Part shown: positions 9,786-19,313 of the stretch, piece by piece | Numbering within the stretch: the stretch's first letter is position 1 | Layout of the letters: every line of letters starts with the position of its first letter | DNA from: Bradyrhizobium quebecense | Lineage (GTDB): Bacteria > Pseudomonadota > Alphaproteobacteria > Rhizobiales > Xanthobacteraceae | Reading direction: 5' to 3' | DNA: 64,000 nt | NCBI RefSeq assembly: GCF_013373795.3 | Contig: NZ_CP088022.1 | Span: 5,084,001-5,148,000, forward strand | Position numbers and translations under genes: made by a program | Notes under the pieces: generated by a model | The model's database searches: none | What the model was told of the DNA's origin: nothing | The model's input: the letters and a program-made list of their open reading frames with translations, nothing else

Positions 9786-10643
9786 TTGGCGTCTGAACAA
9801 TTCGAGACGATTGTCGTCGAGCGGCCGGATCCTGCGATTGCGCGGATCGTGATGAACCGCCCCGAGGCCCGCAACGCCCAGAACCTGCAGATGACCTACG
9901 ACCTCAATGCCGCCTTCGACCAGGCGGTGCAGGACGACGCGGTCAAGGTCATCATCCTTGCCGGCAACGGCCCGCATTTCTCGGCCGGTCACGATCTCAG
10001 GCCGGCCGGCAAGAACCAGGCGGGCGTCGATTTCCCGCCAATCGGAAATTGGGGCGGCTTCGCCGAACCCAATGCACACGGCCGCTTCGCGCGCGAGCAG
10101 GAGATCTACCTGCAGATCACAAGGCGCTGGCGCAATCTCGCCAAGCCCACGATCGCCGAAGTGCATGGCAAGTGCATCGCCGGCGGGCTGATGCTGGCAT
10201 GGGCCTGCGACCTGATCGTCGCGAGCAGTGACGCCGAGTTCTGTGATCCCGTCGTGACGATGGGCGTCTGCGGTGTCGAGTGGTTCGTGCATCCTTGGGA
10301 GCTCGGCGCACGCAAGGCCAAGGAGATGCTGTTCACCGCCGACGTCTGGAGCGCCGACGAGGCGCATCGTCTCGGCATGGTCAATCACGTGGTGCCGCGC
10401 GGCGATCTCTCCTCCTTCACGCTGGCGCTCGCGCGGCGAATCGCAGCAAAATCCGCGTTCGCGTTGAAGCTGTCCAAAGAGGCGGTGAACCGCTCGATCG
10501 ACATCATGGGGCAGCCCGCGGCGATCGATCAGGCCTTCGCGCTGCATCAGCTCTGCCACGCCCACAATCTGCAGGAATTCGGAATGGTGGTGGACCCCGC
10601 AGGTCTGCATCCCTCCGTCAAGAAAAACGCCAACGTGAAGTAG
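9786..10643 (+). CDS. Enoyl-CoA hydratase/isomerase family protein
   Basis: A 285-residue crotonase. TTG at 9786 is the likely start because GGGAGG lies five bases upstream; the longer reading from ATG 9711 adds residues without family character. The oxyanion-hole segments are present: MNRPEARNAQ..., HFSAGHDL, and HGKCIAGGLMLAWACDLIVAS. The downstream acyl-CoA dehydrogenase begins 5 bp after the stop, so this is the head of a three-gene fatty-acyl-CoA operon. The usual catalytic Glu region reads GVCGVEWFVHPWELG, so activity is plausible but the substrate is unknown. Confidence 0.9.
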   Translation: MASEQFETIVVERPDPAIARIVMNRPEARNAQNLQMTYDLNAAFDQAVQDDAVKVIILAGNGPHFSAGHDLRPAGKNQAGVDFPPIGNWGGFAEPNAHGRFAREQEIYLQITRRWRNLAKPTIAEVHGKCIAGGLMLAWACDLIVASSDAEFCDPVVTMGVCGVEWFVHPWELGARKAKEMLFTADVWSADEAHRLGMVNHVVPRGDLSSFTLALARRIAAKSAFALKLSKEAVNRSIDIMGQPAAIDQAFALHQLCHAHNLQEFGMVVDPAGLHPSVKKNANVK

Positions 10644-10648
10644 ACCAG

Positions 10649-11794
10649 ATGGACCTGACCCTCAGCGACGAGCAGCGCCTGCTGCGCGAAAGTGCCGACC
10701 GCTTCGTGGCAGAAACCTTCACATCCGACCATCGCAAGAAGGCGGCCAACGAGCCGTTAGGTTATTCGCCCGCGATCTGGAAACAGTTCGCCGAACTGGG
10801 CTGGCTGGCGCTGCCGATCGCCGAAGCCCATGGCGGGCTTGGCGGCGGCGCGATCGAGATCGGGCTCTTGATGGAAGCGTTCGGGCGCGGACTGGTGCCC
10901 GAGCCGTTCCTCTCCACCGTCGTGATTGGCGCTGCGCTGGTCGCCGAATCCGGCACCGAGGCGCAACAGCAAGCGATCCTGCCCAAGGTCGCCGAGGGCG
11001 CGCTCACGCTCGCCTTCGCGCATTCGGAGCGCGCCGCACGGTTCGATCTCGGCCATGTCGACACGACGGCGACGAAAACGGCCGACGGTTGGCGGCTGAA
11101 CGGCCACAAGATCGCGGTGCTTGATGGCGCTGCCGCCGGCCAGATCATCGTCTCCGCCCGCGTCGCCAATGCGAATGGCGCGTCCGGCAAGCTTTGCCTG
11201 TTCCTGGTGCCGGCTGGTGCGCCCGGCCTTGCCCTGCGCGACTATGCACGCCTCGGTGGCGGGCGCGGCTGCAATCTCGATCTCAGGGATCTGCAACTGC
11301 CCGCCGACGCGCTGCTCGGCGACGGCCAGGATGCGCTGCCCGCGATCGAAACGGTGGTCGACCGCGCGATGGCCGCGCTCGGCGCCGAGGCGGTCGGCAT
11401 CATGCAGACACTGCTCGACACCACGCTCGAATACACCAAGATTCGAAAACAGTTCGGGCGGCCGCTGTCGGCCAACCAGGTGATCCGCCACCGCCTCGCC
11501 GACGTCGCGATGCAGGTCGACGAAGCGCGGTCAATGGCGGTGAGCGCTGCGCTGATGGCCAATGCCGAGCCTGTGGCCCGCGGCCGCGCGGCGTCCGGCG
11601 CCAAGGCGAAGATCGGCAAATGCGCGCGCTTCGTCGCCGAGCAGGCAGTCCAGTTGCACGGCGCCATGGGCGTCACCGAGGAGCTCGACATCGGCGCCTA
11701 TTTCAAGCGGCTGCTCGCCTTCGACACGTTGTTCGGCGGCAGCGCCCATCATTATCGCCGCCACGCCGCCCTGAGCGGCCGCGCCCACGCGTAA
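10649..11794 (+). CDS. Acyl-CoA dehydrogenase (381 aa)
   Basis: An FAD-dependent acyl-CoA dehydrogenase. The N-terminal helical domain (MDLTLSDEQRLLRESADRF), the GWLALPIAEAHGGLGGGAIE segment and the C-terminal four-helix bundle (YTKIRKQFGRPLSANQVIRHRLADV..., QLHGAMGVTEELDIGAYFKRL) are all present. The middle flavin-contact region is divergent: the usual T-E/P-G-S string reads AFAHSERAARFDL, as in the smaller subunit of heteromeric acyl-CoA dehydrogenases. It probably pairs with the second dehydrogenase 14 bp downstream, as in steroid or branched-acid degradation complexes. ATG at 10649 is the family start. Confidence 0.9.
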   Translation: MDLTLSDEQRLLRESADRFVAETFTSDHRKKAANEPLGYSPAIWKQFAELGWLALPIAEAHGGLGGGAIEIGLLMEAFGRGLVPEPFLSTVVIGAALVAESGTEAQQQAILPKVAEGALTLAFAHSERAARFDLGHVDTTATKTADGWRLNGHKIAVLDGAAAGQIIVSARVANANGASGKLCLFLVPAGAPGLALRDYARLGGGRGCNLDLRDLQLPADALLGDGQDALPAIETVVDRAMAALGAEAVGIMQTLLDTTLEYTKIRKQFGRPLSANQVIRHRLADVAMQVDEARSMAVSAALMANAEPVARGRAASGAKAKIGKCARFVAEQAVQLHGAMGVTEELDIGAYFKRLLAFDTLFGGSAHHYRRHAALSGRAHA

Positions 11795-11808
11795 ACGGAG
11801 AGCGCACC

Positions 11809-13005
11809 ATGGATCTCACCTTCAGTGCCGAGGAACGCGCCTTCGAAAAGGAAGTCCGCGACTACATCGCCAGTAGCCTGACGCCGGAAATGAAGCGCGC
11901 CACCGCGCTGACGCCGTCGGTGTTCTCCGACCCCGACATCGGCATGGCCTGGCAGCGCGCGCTGCACAAGAAGGGCTGGGGCGCGCCGGGCTGGCCGGTG
12001 GACCATGGCGGGCCGGACTGGACGCCGGCGCAGCGCTGGATCTTCGAGGCCGAATGCGCGCGGGCCGGCGTGCCGAATGTCAACGTGATGGGCGTGAAGA
12101 TGGTCGGCCCCGTCATCATCGGCTTCGGCTCGCCCGAGCAGAAGAACTTTTACCTGCCGCGAATCATCTCGGGTGAAGACTACTGGTGCCAGGGTTATTC
12201 CGAGCCGGGTTCGGGCTCCGATCTTTCGTCGCTGAAGACCCGCGCGGTGCGCGACGGCGACGACTACATCATCAACGGCACCAAGATCTGGACCACGCAT
12301 GCGCATCACGCCAACCGCATGTTCGCACTGGTGCGCACCAATGAGGGCGAGCGACAGCAGGACGGCATCAGCTTCATCCTGATCGACATGAAGACGCCGG
12401 GCATCACCACGCGCCCGATCCTGACGATCGGCGGCGACCACGAGGTCAACCAGGTGTTCTTCGACGACGTCCGCGTGCCCGTCGCCAACCGGGTCGGCGA
12501 GGAAGGCAAGGGCTGGACCTACGGCAAATATCTGCTCGAGTTCGAGCGTGGCTCCGGCATCGCGTCGGCCAAGCTGCGCGAGGCGCTGAAGACGATCTCC
12601 GATCTCGCAGGCTCCGACGTGACCGGCCGCGCCATCGAGGACCCCGACATCGCCATGCGGATGTCGGAGGTCGAGGTCGATATCGATGCGCTCGAGATGA
12701 CCGAGCTTCGGGTGCTGTCGGCGCTGCAGACCGGGCAGAATCCCGGCGCGGTGTCGTCGCTGATCAAGCTGCGGGTCAGCGAGATCCGCCAGGCGGTGAC
12801 GCGGCTCGGCGTCGATGTGATCGGCCAGGACGGGCTCGCTGTCGAGCCGGCGCGTCCGTTCTACCGGCTCAACCACGAGCCGGCGATCCCGGAAGAGCTG
12901 TTGCCGGTGGTGCCCGAATATCTCAACGGGCGGGCCTACACGATCTTCGGCGGATCGTCCGAGATCCAGCGCGACATCATCGCGAAGATGGTGCTGGGGC
13001 TGTAG
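11809..13005 (+). CDS. Acyl-CoA dehydrogenase (398 aa)
   Basis: The second acyl-CoA dehydrogenase of the operon, with the full flavin motif CQGYSEPGSGSDLSSLKTRA, the acyl-binding KIWTTHAHHANRMF region and a C-terminus TIFGGSSEIQRDIIAKMVLGL. ATG at 11809 follows GGAGAGCGCACC. Unlike the upstream partner it has canonical active-site strings, so it is probably the catalytic subunit, with the upstream protein either a partner or a separate enzyme. Together with the enoyl-CoA hydratase it would carry out the first two steps of a beta-oxidation-like pathway. The CoA-transferase at the left edge could activate the acid. Confidence 0.92.
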   Translation: MDLTFSAEERAFEKEVRDYIASSLTPEMKRATALTPSVFSDPDIGMAWQRALHKKGWGAPGWPVDHGGPDWTPAQRWIFEAECARAGVPNVNVMGVKMVGPVIIGFGSPEQKNFYLPRIISGEDYWCQGYSEPGSGSDLSSLKTRAVRDGDDYIINGTKIWTTHAHHANRMFALVRTNEGERQQDGISFILIDMKTPGITTRPILTIGGDHEVNQVFFDDVRVPVANRVGEEGKGWTYGKYLLEFERGSGIASAKLREALKTISDLAGSDVTGRAIEDPDIAMRMSEVEVDIDALEMTELRVLSALQTGQNPGAVSSLIKLRVSEIRQAVTRLGVDVIGQDGLAVEPARPFYRLNHEPAIPEELLPVVPEYLNGRAYTIFGGSSEIQRDIIAKMVLGL

Positions 13006-13254
13006 CGCGCGCCGGGACGCGCTCGCCTTCCCGTCACCCTCCCCTGGAGAAAGGTGACGGTGGAGGAACTTCTCGCCAAGTGCGCGCCGCCAAAATATCG
13101 AAAACAACCCCATGCAAAGGAGCTGGCGGCTGCCGGCGCTCGACCAGGCAACTTGACACGTCGGGCAAATCAGGGATACATTTCCAATATTCCGAAATCG
13201 TGCAAGCGCCGTCTTGTAAGCGCCCCCTCGCCCGAGAGTGGCGACGCTGGCGGG

Positions 13255-15579
13255 CTACGCCCCCGCCTTGGCGTCCCGGATCGCCTGCCAGATCTTCACC
13301 GGCGTCAGCGGCGTGTTCAGCTGGGTGATCCCCATCTCGCTCAGGGCATCCATCACGCCGTTGGTGATGCAGGGCGGGCCGCCGATCGCGCCCGACTCGC
13401 CGCAACCCTTGGCGCCCAGCGGATTGGTCTTGCAGGGCGCGGAGGGATCGAGCGTCACGGTGATCGGCGGAATGTCCGAGGCGCGCGGGATGCAATAGTC
13501 CTGATAGCTTGCGGTCAGAAGCTGACCTTCCTCGCTGTAAGCCACGCCTTCGTACAGGGCCTGGCCGATGCCCTGGACGACGCCGCCATGCACCTGGCCG
13601 GTCACCAGCATCGGATTGACGGCGACGCCGACGTCGTCGACCGTGGTGTAGCGCACCACCCGCGTGACGCCGGTCTCGGGATCGATCTCGACCTCGCAGA
13701 TATGGGTGCCGTTCGGCCAGCTCGGCCCGTCGACATTGCCCTCGCTCTCGACCGAGAGCTTGGCGCCGCTTTCCTTCTTCGCGATCTCGAACAGGCTGAT
13801 GCGCCTGTCGGTGCCGACCACGGTGAGGAAGCCGTCGCGATACTCGATGTCGCCAACGGAGGCTTCGAGCAGGTGGGACGCCTTGTCGCGCGCCTTGTTG
13901 ATCATGTCGTTGGTGGAGACCGCTACCGCGGTGCCGCCGACGAACAGCGAGCGCGAGCCGACGCTGCCGAAGCCGGTGGCGAGATCGGTGTCGCCCTGGA
14001 TGACGTCGATCTTGTCCATGGCAATGCCGAGCGTATCGGCGATCATCTGGGTGTAGGTGGTGGCGAGGCCCTGCCCCATCGCCATGGTGCCGGAATGCAG
14101 GATGACGCGGCCTTCTGCGGTCGCATGCAGCGAGACGTTTTCGGTGTGGGCGCGGCCGCCGGTCCATTCGATGTAGCTGGTCAGGCCACGGCCGTAGAGC
14201 AGGCCCTTCTTCTTCGCCGCCTTCTTGCGCGCGGCAAAGCCGTTCCAGTCGGCCAAGTCAGACGCGCGCTCCAGCATGTGGGCGAATGCGCCGGAGTCAT
14301 ACACCTGCCCGACCGCGTTGGTGTAGGGCAGCTGCGCCGGCTTGATGTAGTTGACCTTGCGGATGGTGCGCGGGTCCATGCCGATCTGGCGCGCTGCGGC
14401 ATCGAACAGCCGCTCGACGATGAACACCGCCTCGGGCCTGCCGGCGCCGCGATAGGCGCCGACCGGCGCGGTGTTGGTCATCACCGACTTCACCTCGAAA
14501 TGCACCAGCGGCAGATCGTAGACGCCGGTCTGCACGAACGGGCCGAGCACCAGCGGAATGATGTTGGCGGTGCCCGACGAGTACGCTCCAGTGCCGCCGA
14601 TCGAGCGCACGCGGTAAGCCAGCACGCGGCCCTTGGCGTCGAGCGCGAACTCGCCGGTCGAAGTGAGGTCGCGGCCATGGGTGCCGCCGACGAACTCGTC
14701 GGTGCGGTCGCCGCGCCAGCGGATCTTCTCGTTCAGCTTGGTCGCTGCATAGGCGACGATGCCGTCTTCGGGATAGAGGCTGGTCTTCTGGCCGAAGCCG
14801 CCGCCGATATCGCCGACCAGCACGCGCACGCTGTCCTTCGGCCGCTTCAGGATCGATTCCGCCAGGAGATCGCGGGTCGAACCCGGGGTCTGCGACTGCA
14901 CATGGAGAATCAGCCGGCCGGTCTTCTTCTCGATCTCGGCAATGGTCGAGCGCGGCTCCATCGCCGACGGCACCAGGCGCTGGCTGACCAGGTCGAGCGA
15001 CACCTTGTGCGCGGCGTTGGCGAAGGCTTCCTCGACCTTGGCGGCGTCGCCATAGCTCATCGCGGCCACGATGTTGTCGGGCGCCTCCGGCCAGACCGCC
15101 GGCGCGCCCGGCTTGATCGCCTCGACCGGATCAACCACCGAAGGCAGCACCTCGTAATCGACCTCGATCGCCTCGGCCGCGGTCTGCGCCAGCACGCGCG
15201 AGGTCGCGACCACAGCCGCGACACCCTCGCCCGCGTAGCGCACCACCTCATGCGCCAGCAGCCGCCGCGGCGGCACGGTCATCGGCGAGCCGTCGGGGCG
15301 CTTGAAGATCGCGAGCGTCGGCAGCGTGCCGATATCGTCCTTCACGAGGTCGGCGCCGGTATAGACGGCCTTGACGCCGGGCATCGCCAGCGCGGCCTTG
15401 GCGTCGATCGACTTGATGTTGGCATGGGCATGCGGCGAGCGCAGCACGTGCAGCCAGAGCGCGCCGTCCTGTGGCTTGTCGTCGATGAAATGCCCCTTCC
15501 CGGTGAGCAGCCGCTGGTCTTCCAGACGCTTGACCGGCTGGCCCGCACCAAAACGCATATTGCCGGGAAGAATGTTCAT
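13255..15579 (-). CDS. Molybdenum hydroxylase large subunit (form II CoxL-like / xanthine dehydrogenase family)
   Basis: A 774-residue molybdopterin-binding subunit. The active-site loop reads AYRGAGRPEA, the signature of form II CoxL-like proteins, not the AYRCSFR of true aerobic CO dehydrogenase. Other MoCo contacts include GDIGGGFGQKTSLYPED and the C-terminal GAKGCGESGAIGGPP with the essential Glu. ATG at 15579 was chosen over an upstream in-frame ATG (15675) because similarity begins at MNILPGNMRFGAGQPVKRLED. The medium FAD and small 2Fe-2S subunits usually adjacent are absent from this neighbourhood. It would need partners encoded elsewhere. Substrate unknown. Confidence 0.9.
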   Translation of the reverse strand: MNILPGNMRFGAGQPVKRLEDQRLLTGKGHFIDDKPQDGALWLHVLRSPHAHANIKSIDAKAALAMPGVKAVYTGADLVKDDIGTLPTLAIFKRPDGSPMTVPPRRLLAHEVVRYAGEGVAAVVATSRVLAQTAAEAIEVDYEVLPSVVDPVEAIKPGAPAVWPEAPDNIVAAMSYGDAAKVEEAFANAAHKVSLDLVSQRLVPSAMEPRSTIAEIEKKTGRLILHVQSQTPGSTRDLLAESILKRPKDSVRVLVGDIGGGFGQKTSLYPEDGIVAYAATKLNEKIRWRGDRTDEFVGGTHGRDLTSTGEFALDAKGRVLAYRVRSIGGTGAYSSGTANIIPLVLGPFVQTGVYDLPLVHFEVKSVMTNTAPVGAYRGAGRPEAVFIVERLFDAAARQIGMDPRTIRKVNYIKPAQLPYTNAVGQVYDSGAFAHMLERASDLADWNGFAARKKAAKKKGLLYGRGLTSYIEWTGGRAHTENVSLHATAEGRVILHSGTMAMGQGLATTYTQMIADTLGIAMDKIDVIQGDTDLATGFGSVGSRSLFVGGTAVAVSTNDMINKARDKASHLLEASVGDIEYRDGFLTVVGTDRRISLFEIAKKESGAKLSVESEGNVDGPSWPNGTHICEVEIDPETGVTRVVRYTTVDDVGVAVNPMLVTGQVHGGVVQGIGQALYEGVAYSEEGQLLTASYQDYCIPRASDIPPITVTLDPSAPCKTNPLGAKGCGESGAIGGPPCITNGVMDALSEMGITQLNTPLTPVKIWQAIRDAKAGA

Positions 15580-15689
15580 CGGAGGGTCCTTGATTTCAGA
15601 AATTTCGGCGGGTTTTAGCGGATTTTCGGCGCGAGACAACACGCCCAAGAAGACAACGCAATGCGCCTTATGCAACGCGCAAGCCAGGT

Positions 15690-16565
15690 TCAGCCGAGAT
15701 CGCGCAACGCGTCCTCGACCACCTTGCGCTGCTCGGCCGTAAGCGGCGCCTGCGGCGGCACGGGGTCGCCGACGTCGTAGCCCTGGATCGCGAGCCCGGC
15801 CTTGATGCAGGCCGCGAGGTTGAAGCGGGCGAACGCCTCGTTGATGCGCCAGAGCTTGCGCTGCAGGGCCATCGCCTCGTCCCAGCGGGCGCGGCGGCAG
15901 AGATTGTAGAGCTCGACGCTCTGCCGCGGGATGATGCAGGCCGGGCCGGCCATCCAGCCATGGCCGCCGATCAGCATCACCGCGGCCGGAATATGGGCGG
16001 AAGCCGAGAACACCTTCAGGCTGTCGCCGCAGCGGTTCATGATCGACAGCAGCCGGCCGGTGTTGGTCGAAGCGTCCTTGATGTAGCCGATGCGCGGATG
16101 CGCGGCGAGCCGCGCGATGACGTCGAGCGTGAGGTCGGCGCGCTGGAAATTCGGATTGGTGTAGATCACGACCGGAATGTCGACGGCGTCGGCGATGGCG
16201 CGGAAATAGGATTCCACCTGGGCGTCACTGAGCGGAAAATACGCCTCCATGATCGCGAGAATGCCGGCAGCACCGCGCTTCTGATAGGCCTTGGCTTGCG
16301 CCACCGCATCCGCCGTCGAGGTCGAGGCGACGCCGGCCACCACGGGCACGCGGCCCTGCGCGGCCTCGATCGTGGTCGCCACCACCTGCATGCGCTGCGC
16401 ATTGTTGAGATAGGCGAATTCGCCGGTCGAGCCGAGCGGCGTCAGCCCGTGGACGCCGGCCTTGACCAGATCGTCGCAGAGCCGGCCCAGCACCTCGGTG
16501 CGGACATGGCCGGCGGGATCGACCGGGGACACCAGATACGGAAAGACGCCGTGAAAATCAGCCAT
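15690..16565 (-). CDS. Dihydrodipicolinate synthase family protein (DapA-like lyase)
   Basis: A 291-residue class I aldolase of the NAL/DapA superfamily. The GxxGE substrate loop is TPLGSTGEF (residues 42-50), the catalytic Tyr is at 135 (VVIYTNPN), and the Schiff-base Lys at 163 ([10 protein letters not shown]). ATG at 16565 was chosen because similarity starts at [14 protein letters not shown]. The start overlaps the end of the epimerase gene by 8 bp, so the two are translationally coupled. It is probably not lysine biosynthesis: a sugar-acid, hydroxyproline or keto-acid aldolase is more likely from context with an epimerase and phosphoglucomutase. Confidence 0.88.
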   Translation of the reverse strand: MADFHGVFPYLVSPVDPAGHVRTEVLGRLCDDLVKAGVHGLTPLGSTGEFAYLNNAQRMQVVATTIEAAQGRVPVVAGVASTSTADAVAQAKAYQKRGAAGILAIMEAYFPLSDAQVESYFRAIADAVDIPVVIYTNPNFQRADLTLDVIARLAAHPRIGYIKDASTNTGRLLSIMNRCGDSLKVFSASAHIPAAVMLIGGHGWMAGPACIIPRQSVELYNLCRRARWDEAMALQRKLWRINEAFARFNLAACIKAGLAIQGYDVGDPVPPQAPLTAEQRKVVEDALRDLG

Positions 16566-17514
16566 TTGCGAGCCTCGTTGACGGCGAGACATAATCGGGA
16601 TCGTGCGCAAAGGGAAGCGGCTCGCCGTTGCGCAGGGCGCCGAGCACCGCTGCAAAGTCGGTTACCGCGCGGAAACCGAGCAGCCGTTCGGCCTTGCTCG
16701 CGTCGTAGATCCGGCCGATCGAATGCGGCAGGTGCCAGCCCCGGCGCGCGAACAGCGCCGCCGCATCGGGGAACGTGCGCGCGATCACGCCGGCCGCGTC
16801 CGTCTTCAGGTCAGCGACGTCGCTGCGCGCAAACGGCGTCGGCGCGCTGACCACGAAGACCTCGAAGCCACGGATCTTCTCCAGCGCCACGACATGGGCG
16901 TCGGCGGCATCCTCGACGGTGAGACGGCGATACAGCAGCTCGGTCGCCTTCAGGTTCTCGCCATGGATGTCGCGGATGGTGTCGTCGTCCTCGGGGAAGA
17001 AACGGCTGGTGCGCAGCACCGCGCAGTTCAGCCCATGCTCGCGGCTGTACAGCCGGCACAACCCCTCGGCGGCGAGTTTTGTAACGCCGTAGATGTTGCG
17101 CGGCTCGAGTGGCCCCGAGCTCTCGTCGAGCCACACCGCCGAGTGACCTTCATCGTCGCGGATCGCCTGCGAGATCATCAGCGATGTCGTCGAGGTGAAG
17201 ACGAAACGGTCGTGGCCGGCGGCGGCCGCCGCCTGCAGCAGATTGAACGTGCCTGACACGTTGACGTCGACAAAGGCCTGCGGCGAGAACCGCGCGATGT
17301 CAGGCTTGTGCAGCGCGCCGCCATGGATCACAGCCTCGATGCCGTGATCGCCGAACACCCGATCGACCACCGATCGGTCGGCCACGGAGCCGATCACATT
17401 GGTCGCCTCGCCCGCAACGACGTCGAGGCCAGTCACGTCATGGCCGGCCTGTCGAAGCCGCGGCGCGAGGAAGCGGCCGAGCCAGCCGGAGGAGCCGGTC
17501 AACAATACGCGCAT
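16558..17514 (-). CDS. NAD(P)-dependent epimerase/dehydratase (extended SDR)
   Basis: A 318-residue extended short-chain dehydrogenase with the Rossmann motif [15 protein letters not shown] at residues 6-20 and the catalytic YxxxK in [12 protein letters not shown]. Typical members act on nucleotide sugars or sugar lactones. It sits 20 bp downstream of phosphoglucomutase and overlaps the DapA-family gene, so a sugar-derived acid pathway is plausible. The product of this pair cannot be deduced from sequence alone. The start ATG at 17514 directly precedes RVLLTGSSG, matching family ends. Confidence 0.88.
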   Translation of the reverse strand: MRVLLTGSSGWLGRFLAPRLRQAGHDVTGLDVVAGEATNVIGSVADRSVVDRVFGDHGIEAVIHGGALHKPDIARFSPQAFVDVNVSGTFNLLQAAAAAGHDRFVFTSTTSLMISQAIRDDEGHSAVWLDESSGPLEPRNIYGVTKLAAEGLCRLYSREHGLNCAVLRTSRFFPEDDDTIRDIHGENLKATELLYRRLTVEDAADAHVVALEKIRGFEVFVVSAPTPFARSDVADLKTDAAGVIARTFPDAAALFARRGWHLPHSIGRIYDASKAERLLGFRAVTDFAAVLGALRNGEPLPFAHDPDYVSPSTRLANG

Positions 17515-17534
17515 GAATTCCGCCGGCCCCTGCC

Positions 17535-19175
17535 TCAGAACACCTTGGCGATCGCGGCCTGCGCGTCGCCCTGGATCTGTTTCAGATGATCCGGCCCGCG
17601 GAAGCTCTCGGCGTAGATCTTGTAGACATCCTCGGTGCCGGAAGGACGCGCGGCAAACCAGCCGGCCTCGCTCTCGACCTTGATGCCGCCGAACGGCTGA
17701 TCGTTGCCCGGCGCCTTGGTCCTGACCGCGCGCACGGGATCGCCGGCGAGCTCGGTCATGTTGAGCTGCTCGGGCCCGAGCGCCTTCAGCGCGTTCTTCT
17801 GCTTCGGCGTCGCCGCAACATCGATCCGCTCGTAATAGGGAACACCCAATTCGGCCGTCAGCTCGTTGAACAATTCACTGGGATCACGACCGGTCCTGGC
17901 GATGATCTCCGCCGCCAGCAGGCCGAGGATGATGCCGTCCTTGTCCGTGGTCCACGCCGAGCCGTCGCGCTTCAGGAACGACGCGCCGGCGCTTTCCTCA
18001 CCGGCGAAGCCGAAGGTGCCGCTGCCGAGCCCTTCGACGAACCATTTGAAGCCGACCGGTGTCTCGACCAGCTTGCGACCGAGCTTCTTCGCTACGCGAT
18101 CGATGATCGAGCTCGACACGATGGTCTTGCCGATCGCGGCGTCCTTGCTCCATTGCGGCCGGTGCGCGAACAGATAGGCGATCGCGGTGGCGAGGAAGTG
18201 GTTCGGGTTCATCAGCCCGTTCGAGCGGGTCACGATGCCGTGGCGGTCGGCATCGGTATCGTTGGCAAAGGCGACGTCGAACCGGTCGCGCATCCCGATC
18301 AGGCTCGCCATCGCGTAAGGCGACGAGCAGTCCATCCGGATCTTGCCGTCCCAGTCCGCGGTCATGAAGCGGAAGGTCGGATCGACCGCATTGTTGACCA
18401 CGGTGGCGTTGATGCCGTAGCGCGCGATGATCGGCTGCCAGTAATGCACCGCCGCGCCGCCGAGCGGATCGATGCCGATCTTGACGCCGGCGGTCTTGAT
18501 CAGCGCCAGATCGACGGTGTTGCCGAGATCGGCAACGTAGGGCGTGATGTAGTCGTGCAGATGCGTGGTCGCGGCCTTGCGCGCGCGATCAAACGGCATT
18601 CGCGCGACGCCCTTGAGGCCGGCCTCGATATAGCGGTTGGCGTTCTTCTCGACCACGGCGGTGACGTCGGTGTCGGCCGGGCCGCCATGCGGCGGATTGT
18701 ATTTGTAGCCGCCATCCTCCGGCGGATTGTGTGACGGCGTGATGACGACGCCGTCGGCAAGCCCGGTGCTGCGGCCCTTGTTGTAGCTCAGGATGGCGTG
18801 CGAGATCACCGGCGTCGGAGTGTAGCCACCCTGCGCGTCGATCATGATCTCGACGCCGTTGGCCGCGAACACTTCCACCGCGCTGGCCAGCGCCGGCTCG
18901 GCGAGCGCATGGGTATCGATACCGATGAACAGCGGCCCGGTGAGGCCCTTCTCACGCCGGTAGTCGCAGATCGCCTGGGTAGTGGCGAGGATATGGTCCT
19001 CGTTGAAGGAATTCTTCAGCGAGGAGCCGCGATGGCCCGAGGTGCCGAAGGCAACCCGTTGGGTGGGATCGCTGGCGTCGGGCTTGCCGGCAAAATAGGC
19101 CATGACCAGCCGCGGCACATTGGCAAGCGCGGCGGGATCGATGGGTTTGCCGGCGGCAGGATTTGGTGCAGTCAC
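17535..19175 (-). CDS. pgm: Phosphoglucomutase (alpha-D-glucose phosphate-specific)
   Basis: A 546-residue cytoplasmic enzyme interconverting glucose 1-phosphate and glucose 6-phosphate. The length and order match the E. coli Pgm type: FGTSGHRGSSLKNSFNE near residue 43, the phosphoserine loop VITPSHNPPEDGGYKYNPPHGGPAD, the metal-binding loop DTDADRHG, and the phosphate-binding end AARPSGTEDVYKIYAESF. Upstream lies 138 bp, then a thiamine-diphosphate enzyme. It appears to be first in a run with the epimerase and the DapA-family lyase. Confidence 0.96.
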   Translation of the reverse strand: MTAPNPAAGKPIDPAALANVPRLVMAYFAGKPDASDPTQRVAFGTSGHRGSSLKNSFNEDHILATTQAICDYRREKGLTGPLFIGIDTHALAEPALASAVEVFAANGVEIMIDAQGGYTPTPVISHAILSYNKGRSTGLADGVVITPSHNPPEDGGYKYNPPHGGPADTDVTAVVEKNANRYIEAGLKGVARMPFDRARKAATTHLHDYITPYVADLGNTVDLALIKTAGVKIGIDPLGGAAVHYWQPIIARYGINATVVNNAVDPTFRFMTADWDGKIRMDCSSPYAMASLIGMRDRFDVAFANDTDADRHGIVTRSNGLMNPNHFLATAIAYLFAHRPQWSKDAAIGKTIVSSSIIDRVAKKLGRKLVETPVGFKWFVEGLGSGTFGFAGEESAGASFLKRDGSAWTTDKDGIILGLLAAEIIARTGRDPSELFNELTAELGVPYYERIDVAATPKQKNALKALGPEQLNMTELAGDPVRAVRTKAPGNDQPFGGIKVESEAGWFAARPSGTEDVYKIYAESFRGPDHLKQIQGDAQAAIAKVF

Positions 19176-19313
19176 GTGACCTCTCAGATCTGGTATCGCC
19201 GACCATCAGCACAACGAGTGATACTCATTGCGTAACATCCTGGCGTGCTACCATGGTGGCTTACGTTCAATCAAGCCGAGGGCATTTCGTTCCGTGCCGT
19301 CAGCGGCAATCCG

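Noticed and set aside
13054..15618. 854-residue plus-strand frame
   Set aside because: It is exactly antisense to the CoxL-like gene, which has unmistakable active-site motifs.
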